A stretch of 52,076 nucleotides of DNA from Candidatus Parabeggiatoa sp. nov. 2. GTDB taxonomy: Bacteria > Pseudomonadota > Gammaproteobacteria > Beggiatoales > Beggiatoaceae. The stretch covers positions 1 through 52,076 of the forward strand of contig NBMI01000064.1 in the NCBI GenBank assembly GCA_002085445.1, in the 5' to 3' direction. The notes under the pieces are model-generated. The model saw only the letters and a list, made by a program, of their open reading frames with translations. It was not told the origin of the DNA and made no database searches. The position numbers were made by a program, and so were the translations under genes. Below, piece by piece: positions 46,201-52,076 of this stretch (position 1 is its first letter; each line of letters opens with the position of its first letter).

Positions 46201-48781
46201 CCCCCAAGCAACTTATGCCTTATCTATTGTTGGGCACAATAAAAACGAATTGCGCCAACAAATTGGTTTTGCGATGCAAGGCATCAAAAAAGCCTTTGAA
46301 ACCGGAGAAGAATGGAAAACGCCGTTAGGCAGCTATTTTACCGCAAAGCCTTTGGAGAAAGTGGCGTTTGTTTATCCGGCGATGGGCACGACTTATATTG
46401 GTTTGGGACGGGAACTATTCAGATTGTATCCGAAACTTTATGACACATCGCCACTGGGCAATCTGATCAATACGCTACTGCATGAGAAATTGCTCTATCC
46501 TCGGAGCTTGGAAAAACGCCCGTCACAACAAGAGATTGAAGCACAATTGCACAGTAGTGGCGTAGCTATGTGCCAAATAGGCATCAGTTTTGACGTGCTA
46601 CACACTGCTATTCTCAGACAGTATTTCCAAATTCAACCCCAAGCCGCCTTTGGATATAGCCAAGGAGAATTGAGCGGTATTATGTATGCGCTGGGTGTTT
46701 GGCGTGATAATAAAATGTTAAGTGAAGGCTTGGCCTCATCACCTCTTTATCAAACGCAATTAACCGGCCCCTGTTTAGCGGCACGTCAATTTTGTGGACT
46801 GCCCCTTAATCGGCCCACAAAAGACGTTTGGCGTTCTTATGTACTCAAAGCCTCGGCGACTGCCGTCAAAGATATTCTCAAACATGAAAAATGTGTCTAT
46901 TTGACGTTTATTAGCACACCTGAAGAAGTCACTATCGCCGGTGATCCAAAAGCTTGTTTGAGAGTGATTAAAACGCTTAAGTGCAAGCATTTTATCATCC
47001 CGTTTGACAACGCTTCACACTGTGAAGTCGCACAATCTGAATATGAGGCACTGGTTCAAATACATCTCCAGAAAGTGCATAAAGTACCAGATATTACGTT
47101 TTATTCAGCCGTTGATTGTGCGCCGTTGCTTCTCGACAGCCATTATATTGCCCATAACTCGGCCAAACTGAGCTGTCAGACAGTTGATTTTCCAGCCATC
47201 ATTAATCGTGTTTACAAAGATGGGGCGAGAATATTCATTGAACTTGGAGCGGGAAACAATTGCGCTCAATGGATTGCTGAAACATTGAAAGGCAAACAGC
47301 ATGTTGCCATGTCTATCAACAGCAAAGGTGTTGATGATCATACCGGTATTGTTAGACTGTTGGCAAAACTGGTGAGCCATCGCGTTTCGGTGGATTTATC
47401 ACCGCTTTATCCAACGCTGGAAAAGGATTCCAAACATTCCAAAAAACGTAAATCACTGATTAAAAAAATCACATTAGGTGGAAAACCTATTCATACCACA
47501 ATCTTGACTGATGAAAATCGGAAAAGCTTTGAAAATAAAATGATATCTCATAGTCCAATGTTAAAGATAATTCAGTTGCAAATAGCGGGAACAATGCCAA
47601 GTTCCCCAGCCAAAGCGTTGACGCCACGCGATGACGTGATTTGGGATGAGGCCGATTTGCTGGAATTTGCCGAAGGCAAAATTGCCAACGTTTTCGGCCC
47701 AGAATATGCCATTATCGACTCATACTCTCGGCGGGTGCAATTGCCCCTACCGCCTTATCTGTTAGTCAGTCGCGTCACCAAACTCAATGCTGAAAAGGGT
47801 AGTTTTAAACCTTGCACGCTTACCACCGAATATGATATTCCCCACAATATGTGGTATTCGGTGGATGGTCAAATTCCTTGGGCGGTTTCCGTCGAATCGG
47901 GGCAGTGCGATTTGTTATTAATCAGTTATTTAGGCATAGATTTTGAGAATAAAGGTATTCTTGTCTATCGCCTACTTGATTGCACGATGACTTTTTTGGA
48001 GGATATACCCACAGAAGGAGATACCCTGCGTTACGACATTTCCATGATGGACGGTGGTTGTGCTGGTTTTTTTACTGATGATGAACTGGATAAAGGTAAG
48101 GGTGTTGTCTATTCCAAAAAAGAATTGCTAGAACGCGATAAAATCCAAAAACAACAGTTTGAACCCTTGCTGATCTGCCAAAAATCCTATTTTGACCAAA
48201 AAGATATGATACATCTGACTGAGGGTAACATTGCCGCTTGTTTTGGTGAGCATTATTGGCAAGCCGGATTAAATCCTTCTTTGCGAGTTCCCCCAAAAGA
48301 AATTTTGATGATTGATCAGGTAACTTCAGTTGATTTCAATGGTGGCGCGTATGGCTTGGGTTTGATCATCGGTGAAAAAGTGCTTGAACCAGAGCATTGG
48401 TATTTTCCTTGCCACTTCAAAGATGATCAAGTGATGGCGGGTTCATTAATGGCTGAAGGTTGCGGGCAACTGTTACAATTTTATCTGTTGTATTTGGGTT
48501 TTCAGACTTGCACCACCGATGCGCGTTTTCAACCGATTCCAAACTTGCGACAAGTCGTCCGTTGCCGGGGACAAGTGACACCGATTTCTGCCACCTTGAT
48601 TTATCGGCTGGAAATCACTGAACTGGGTTTAACGCCAAAACCTTATGCCAAAGGTGACGTAGAAATCATCTTGAATGGCAAAATCGTGGTGCATTTTAAA
48701 GATGTGGGGGTGCAACTCTCGGAAAAAAATAAGACTCTTCCCGTTGGAGATAGCAACGAACCGCTGGCTCGTTTAGTCTGA
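43238..48781 (+). CDS. PfaC-like lipid synthase: KS-CLF-AT-DH didomain
   Basis: 1847 residues. Ketosynthase: Cys 197 in DAACASS, ECHATGT, and NLGHLLTAAG. Chain length factor from ~462 (AIVGMDAFFGG): its active-site Cys region reads SAEENSVFS, so it is catalytically empty as in true CLFs. Acyltransferase from ~1040 (VYPAMGTTYIGLGREL, GYSQGELSG Ser 1141). FabA-like hotdog pair at ~1460-1840: a degenerate first half and an active second half (CHFKDDQVMAGSLMAEG, His 1726). Shewanella PfaC is KS-CLF-DH-DH. The extra AT resembles myxobacterial Pfa3 and HglD-like proteins. ATG 43238 begins MEKIAIIGLSCLLPG, matching the KS start; longer upstream frames come from the 45-base repeat. The ribosome binding site is weak. 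Confidence 0.9.
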   Translation: MEKIAIIGLSCLLPGAETSEQYWQNLIDQKELTSKATAEQMGVDAEFFYDPIKGKTDKYYCLKGGYIRDFQFEASGYQISSELLTKLDKIYQWSLYVSKQALLDSGYLGNTAALAQCGVILGNLSFPTRRSQHLFAPIYQKTLESAIQTLLQHDTFSLKSVENDVSPLNAMISGYPAAIIAQSLSLSGPRFSLDAACASSLYAVKLACQYLLSGKADLMLAGAVSGADPLFINMGFSIFQAYPENNIACPLNKSSSGLVAGEGAGMLVLKRYSDAIQDGDNIYASISGMGLSNDGKGKFVLNPNQKGQILALERAYTDAGINPNSIDYIECHATGTPVGDITELNSMEVFFGKHQATPLLGSVKSNLGHLLTAAGMASLIKVILSMNKGIIPATINLTEPLSSNKGVFSAEQMVRTTTPWLPQQIHTKRAAVSAFGFGGTNAHIILEDLALQKSKSNSPFTIKLAIVGMDAFFGGCHGLDAFDRSIYDGTQHFIPVPSQRWQGIDAQNELLKHYGFEKGEAPLGAYIQDFEMDFLHFKIPPREEDQLIPQQLLMLKVADNAIKDAGLVEGGNVAVIVAMGTELALHQFLGRCDLSWQIKESLAQANIVLSPDKTEELEAIAKNSLFPPAQLNQYTSFIGNIMATRVATQWNFSGPAFTISAEENSVFSALEVAQQFLAAGEVDAVVVGAVDLAGGFEHVLLRHQLAPINSGVNTLSYDEKANGWMVGEGAGAVVLKRVDTAQAAQDRIYAIIDAISLMPNNANNDSLGHLPKTPTAQSVNQSCQQAFEIAGLKPTEIGYLEVFGSGVAQEDEAEIKGLTKAYQLATENDPLITAIGSVKANIGHTYAASGMASLIKTALCLYHRYIPAVPQWESPKKPEQWQGSPFYVATKSKTWFLEEGVSKRVAAINSIGLDDTDAHLILSEDRNSKRSEAELCQYLQQTPFYLFPLAADHQSALLKQLNELQNRIENDDSLGIIASQSFIAFQTCPQATYALSIVGHNKNELRQQIGFAMQGIKKAFETGEEWKTPLGSYFTAKPLEKVAFVYPAMGTTYIGLGRELFRLYPKLYDTSPLGNLINTLLHEKLLYPRSLEKRPSQQEIEAQLHSSGVAMCQIGISFDVLHTAILRQYFQIQPQAAFGYSQGELSGIMYALGVWRDNKMLSEGLASSPLYQTQLTGPCLAARQFCGLPLNRPTKDVWRSYVLKASATAVKDILKHEKCVYLTFISTPEEVTIAGDPKACLRVIKTLKCKHFIIPFDNASHCEVAQSEYEALVQIHLQKVHKVPDITFYSAVDCAPLLLDSHYIAHNSAKLSCQTVDFPAIINRVYKDGARIFIELGAGNNCAQWIAETLKGKQHVAMSINSKGVDDHTGIVRLLAKLVSHRVSVDLSPLYPTLEKDSKHSKKRKSLIKKITLGGKPIHTTILTDENRKSFENKMISHSPMLKIIQLQIAGTMPSSPAKALTPRDDVIWDEADLLEFAEGKIANVFGPEYAIIDSYSRRVQLPLPPYLLVSRVTKLNAEKGSFKPCTLTTEYDIPHNMWYSVDGQIPWAVSVESGQCDLLLISYLGIDFENKGILVYRLLDCTMTFLEDIPTEGDTLRYDISMMDGGCAGFFTDDELDKGKGVVYSKKELLERDKIQKQQFEPLLICQKSYFDQKDMIHLTEGNIAACFGEHYWQAGLNPSLRVPPKEILMIDQVTSVDFNGGAYGLGLIIGEKVLEPEHWYFPCHFKDDQVMAGSLMAEGCGQLLQFYLLYLGFQTCTTDARFQPIPNLRQVVRCRGQVTPISATLIYRLEITELGLTPKPYAKGDVEIILNGKIVVHFKDVGVQLSEKNKTLPVGDSNEPLARLV

Positions 48782-48815
48782 TATTTATGACACTGGGGAA
48801 GTCACTGCGTCACGG

Positions 48816-49871
48816 ATGCCCAATACGCACCTGAATTTCGTGCATCGCGTATTAGAAGTTAAAGGTGAACGACATAAATTCACTCCAAAATCAACGATTA
48901 TAACGGAATATGACGCGCCAGTAGACACTTGGTATTACCGTCATAATTCCTCAGATACAATCCCTTACTCCGTTTTGATGGAAATTGCCCTGCAACCTTG
49001 TGGTTTTCTGTCTGCTTATTTAGGCACCACTTTGCTTTATCCTAATGAGAGTTTATACTTTCGCAATTTGGATGGACAAGGGCGCATTCTCAAAAACGTG
49101 GACATTCGCGGCAAGACGGTGACAAACACAGCGCGATTGCTTTCGCAATCTAACATTCAGGGCATGATCATTCAACGTTTTGATTTTGAAATGGTTTATG
49201 ATGGCGAACCGTTTTATCAAGGCGATGCCAGCTTTGGCTTTTTTAGTTCAAACGCGTTGGCTAATCAAGTAGGGTTAGATAGAGGCAAAGATGTCCGCCC
49301 TTGGATTGAAACGGAAAATAGCACCGGATTGCCGATAACAACCATTGATTTGAGGCTCCAAAAAAACCGCGCCCAATTTTATCACCTCAACGCGGAGCAG
49401 CCTCATTATCGTGCCAGCCAACATCAGTTAGACTTGCTCAATGAAGTGAAACTGATTGAAGGCGGTGGGCGTTATCAGCAAGGCTATATCTATGCAAAAA
49501 AACAAGTCAAGCCTACTGACTGGTATTTTAAATGCCACTTTCATCAAGATCCGGTGATGCCTGGCTCGTTAGGCGTTGAAGCCATTTTGCAAGCGATGCA
49601 AGTTTATGCCCTCCAGCTTGATTTGGGCAAACACTTGAAATCGCCTCGTTTTGGACAACTCCTCAACCACGAAATCGTTTGGAAATATCGCGGACAGATT
49701 CCGCAACCAAATGATCAGACAGAGATGTATTTAGAAGTGCATATGTCTAAAGTGGAAATCGGCAATGACAAAGTCACTCTTATTGGTGATGCGAGTTTGT
49801 GGAAGCCTAACCTGAGAATTTATGAAGTGAAAAATGTGGCGGTTTGTTTGTTGGAATCTACACAACAATAA
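48816..49871 (+). CDS. FabA-like dehydratase didomain, probably split from PfaC
   Basis: 351 residues with two hotdog domains: a degenerate first (EYDAPVDTWYYRHN, then SVLMEIALQPCGFLSAYLG) and an active second (KCHFHQDPVMPGSLGVEAI, His 241; the FabA Asp is Glu, as in PfaC enzymes). It corresponds to the second DH didomain that PfaC normally carries in one chain. The frame is open back to 48777, inside the end of the upstream gene, and that stretch (DIYDTGEVTASRMPNTHLNF) reads like normal family sequence. A single-base frameshift near 48779 therefore explains the split. ATG 48816 lacks a good ribosome binding site, so if the split is real, expression depends on coupling or slippage. Confidence 0.88.
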   Translation: MPNTHLNFVHRVLEVKGERHKFTPKSTIITEYDAPVDTWYYRHNSSDTIPYSVLMEIALQPCGFLSAYLGTTLLYPNESLYFRNLDGQGRILKNVDIRGKTVTNTARLLSQSNIQGMIIQRFDFEMVYDGEPFYQGDASFGFFSSNALANQVGLDRGKDVRPWIETENSTGLPITTIDLRLQKNRAQFYHLNAEQPHYRASQHQLDLLNEVKLIEGGGRYQQGYIYAKKQVKPTDWYFKCHFHQDPVMPGSLGVEAILQAMQVYALQLDLGKHLKSPRFGQLLNHEIVWKYRGQIPQPNDQTEMYLEVHMSKVEIGNDKVTLIGDASLWKPNLRIYEVKNVAVCLLESTQQ

Positions 49872-49874
49872 CTA

Positions 49875-50725
49875 CAAGGATTGTATATAATAACGGATTG
49901 GTTCATTGATTCATTCTCGCTTATCAGTCCTCCGGAGTCCAAATCGTCAGTCCTCCGGAGTCCAAACTTGAGTTTGGCAGTCGCCGCAGAAGTCGACGTT
50001 TTTAGAGTATCGAATTTGAGGGCCATAAAATACTTTGGAGGCTTTCAAATTAAGTTATGGCCCCCTATCGCGCTTACCGGGGCAACTAACAAATCCCAAA
50101 CCGCACTTGATTATAGTACAACGGATACTCGAAATAAACGGATAACTCAAAAAATCATAATGTTACAATGATATCTCAGTGTTGAAAAAAGTTATGATCA
50201 CGTTGGGTATACTTAGAGTTTGGAATCCAGCCTTAAATAATATATAATGCCCACCTTTTTTTAGATTAGTTCTGATTCAAACGACTCAAACCCAAACACC
50301 GCCACGATCTAATCCGTTATTATAACTAATCCCTGTAGTTGCTGTAGTTGCTTTTACCAAACACCAGCACGATCTAATCCTTTATTATAACGAATCCTTG
50401 TAGTTGCTGGTTATTAAGGATAAAAAGGCCGTGGTTAGGATTTATCTGGCGAGGCCTACTAAGTCATAACAAACGTCCGGAGTTTGGCAACTGGAGTCCA
50501 AACTTGAGTTTGGCAGTCGCCGAAGTCGACGTTTTTAGAGTATCGAATTTGATGGCCATAAACGATTTTGGATGCTTTCAAATTAAGTTATGGCCCCCTG
50601 TCGCGCTTACCGGGGCAACTAACAAATCCCAAACCGCACTTGATTATAGTACAACGGATACTCGAAATAAACGGATAACCAAACACTGCCACGAGATAAT
50701 CCGTTATTATAACTAATCCTTGTAG
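49875..50725. repeat. two copies of a ~185-base compound repeat
   Basis: 49965-50148 and 50497-50681 share the order CCAAACTTGAGTTTGG, GTCGACGTTTTTAGAGTATC, a 48-base GAGGGCCAT-type element (50018-50065; 50551-50598), CGCGCTTACCGGGGCAACTA, then AGTACAACGGATACTCG. Between them are AATCCCTGTAGTTGC units (50310-50400). No gene is seen. Confidence 0.85.
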
Positions 50726-50733
50726 AGGACATG

Positions 50734-51675
50734 ATGAAAAAACTCACCCTATTATTAATACTACTAGCGCCCCCAATGGTGGCTGCCAATGATTCCTGTC
50801 ATCCCAAAACGGGTACCTACCAGGATTGTATTGCATATCTCGGCCAACAAATTGGAGCACTCAAAAAGCAAAACCTCGCGCAACGGGCCAATATCAAACA
50901 ACAGATTGGGCGACTTGAAACGGAAAATCAAGCGCAACTCAGCAAACTGGAAAGAATCCAAGCGCAGCTCGCCAAACTCAAACCGATGGCGGCCGATGAT
51001 CCCTGTAATCTGAAAGATTTCGGCACCTTTGAATGCATCCTGAGTATCACCCACCGGATTGCACAACTTGAAAAGAAAACCCAAACACAACAAGCCCAAA
51101 TCCAGCGACTCACCGCCAACAATCAAGCCCAACAAGCCCAAATCCAGCGACTCACCACCGACAATCAAGCCCAACAAGCGGAGATTCAGCGACTCACCAA
51201 AGTGGACAACAACCAAGCCGAAACGGCCGACAAGTTGTCCAAGCGACTCAACAACCAAGCCGAAACGGTAGGCGAATTGTCCAAACAACTCACCAAAGTG
51301 GACAACAAACACGTCCAAACGGCCGACAAGTTGTCCAAACGAATCACCGCCGTGGACAACAAACATGTCCAACGGGCCGATGGATTGTCCAAACGACTCA
51401 CCGCCGTGGACAACAAACAAGCCCAAACGGCCGGCGAGTTGTCCAAACGACTCAACAAACAGGCCGAAACGGTAGGCGAATTGTCCAAACGACTCACCGC
51501 CGTGGACAACAAACATGTCCAACGGGCCGATGGATTGTCCAAACGAGTCACCGCCCTAGATAATAAACAGGCCGAAATGGCCGCCGAGTTGTGCATGCCA
51601 TTTGCCAAACAGAGGGCGGTGGTTATAGTAACGAACAACCCGTCCATGAAGTCTCTATCAAACGCGTTGCGATAG
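50734..51675 (+). CDS. secreted coiled-coil repeat protein
   Basis: About 313 residues with a signal peptide (MKKLTLLLILLAPPMVAAND). Two similar Cys-containing modules follow (SCHPKTGTYQDCIAYLGQQI near 22 and PCNLKDFGTFECILSITHRI near 91), each leading into a coiled coil. A long repetitive coiled coil then begins (AQQAQIQRLT and LSKRLTAVDNKHVQRADG units of 15-18 residues, to about residue 290). The frame ends in non-family sequence (AVVIVTNNPSMK), and an FGE-type domain starts in another frame at 51612. ATG 50734 gives better spacing to GAGG than the ATG at 50731. The minus-strand open frames across the coiled coil are shadows of the repeats. Confidence 0.75.
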   Translation: MKKLTLLLILLAPPMVAANDSCHPKTGTYQDCIAYLGQQIGALKKQNLAQRANIKQQIGRLETENQAQLSKLERIQAQLAKLKPMAADDPCNLKDFGTFECILSITHRIAQLEKKTQTQQAQIQRLTANNQAQQAQIQRLTTDNQAQQAEIQRLTKVDNNQAETADKLSKRLNNQAETVGELSKQLTKVDNKHVQTADKLSKRITAVDNKHVQRADGLSKRLTAVDNKQAQTAGELSKRLNKQAETVGELSKRLTAVDNKHVQRADGLSKRVTALDNKQAEMAAELCMPFAKQRAVVIVTNNPSMKSLSNALR

Positions 51676-52076
51676 GCCGTTATGAAGTGACTTTCGCCGA
51701 ATATGACAAGTTTGCCGAAGCAACGGGTAGAGCAAAGCCTTCTGATAGTGGCTACGGACGTGGCAACCGTCCAGTGATTAACGTGTCTTGGGATGATGCC
51801 ACCGCCTACGCCAACTGGCTGACTAAACAAACCGGCCATCATTACCGTTTGCCCACCGAAGCCGAATGGGAATATACCGCTCGTGCTGGTACCGAGACCA
51901 AATACTGGTGGGGCAATGACATTGGTTCCAATAGAGCCAATTGTTCTAACACTCATTGTGGCGACAGTTTTAAATACACGGCCCCAGTTGGTTCCTTTGC
52001 CGCCAATCCGTTTGGGCTGTTTGACACCGCGGGCAACGTCTATGAGTGGACTTGCTCCGAGTATCAGGACAAGTAC
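51612..52076 (+). CDS. formylglycine-generating-enzyme-like domain, partial
   Basis: 155 codons open to the window edge: EGGGYSNEQPVHEVSI, AIGRYEVTFAEYDKFAEATG, RPVINVSWDDATAYANWL, YRLPTEAEWEYTARAGTET and NPFGLFDTAGNVYEW. These are hallmark segments of the SUMF1/FGE-sulfatase family, whose members oxidise sulfatase Cys or serve as C-type-lectin-fold binding proteins. The first ~30 residues of the domain (normally with an F-x-MGS segment) are missing, and the frame differs from the preceding coiled-coil gene. The two were probably one gene that suffered a deletion or indel near 51600. The key oxidase Cys residues would lie beyond the window, so enzyme activity cannot be judged. Confidence 0.85.

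Noticed and set aside
50764..51956. Long minus-strand open frames opposite the coiled-coil/FGE region
   Set aside because: They are shadows of the heptad-like repeats on the plus strand. The plus strand has a signal peptide, a ribosome binding site and recognised domains.

Overview
The window looks like chromosome from a large sulfur-oxidising gammaproteobacterium of the Beggiatoaceae (Thiomargarita, Thioploca or Beggiatoa type). This is inference. The DNA is AT-leaning, long gene-poor stretches are packed with short interspersed palindromes and tandem repeats, many genes are broken, and type II toxin-antitoxin pairs sit beside large polyketide/lipid synthases. No rRNA, tRNA or CRISPR array was recognised.

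Layout. 1-4840: two damaged copies of the RNA ligase gene rtcB around a VapBC-like toxin-antitoxin pair that is bracketed by two copies of a small inverted-repeat element (one with a 9-base target duplication), then a 94-base tandem repeat. 4846-5916: membrane-fusion subunit of an RND efflux pump. Its likely permease partner lies at 21669-24863, so about 15.7 kb now separates the two. Between them, mostly on the minus strand: a secreted fibrinogen-like protein with a duplicated 3' end, a DUF2809 membrane protein, a nucleoside-transporter relic, HicAB, remains of a peptide-exporter type ABC protein, toxin-like fragments, and a group of tailoring enzymes (SAM methyltransferase, Acg-type nitroreductase, carbamoyltransferase, PAS-like protein, O-methyltransferase) that suggests a natural-product locus, possibly degraded. 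24864-34870: repeat fields, a membrane-protein gene interrupted by a palindrome, a periplasmic solute-binding protein, a VWA lipoprotein with a duplicated 3' end, and a frameshifted CAP-domain secreted protein.

34878-49871 is the functional centre: a Pfa/Hgl-type iterative lipid synthase. The first protein (2455 residues) reads KS-AT-linker-ACP-KR-DH and ends in a PlsC-like lysophospholipid acyltransferase. The second reads KS-CLF-AT-DH didomain. The third is a further DH didomain that appears to have been split from the second by a one-base frameshift. No enoyl reductase (PfaD) or phosphopantetheinyl transferase is visible, so these must be encoded elsewhere if they are used. The fused acyltransferase suggests that the finished acyl chain is placed directly on a membrane lipid. 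The window ends in a secreted coiled-coil protein followed, in another frame, by a formylglycine-generating-enzyme (FGE) type domain that runs off the end.

The most unusual non-coding features are: three genes whose 3' ends are duplicated just downstream in the same orientation; two sequence-unrelated families of nearly identical 48-base elements with 8-9 base inverted ends; 39-41 base near-perfect palindromes, one of which interrupts a gene; a hairpin family found just after stop codons; and a 120-190 base element with AGTACAACG ends. All frameshifts and in-frame stops reported here could be real decay or assembly error and need raw-read confirmation.
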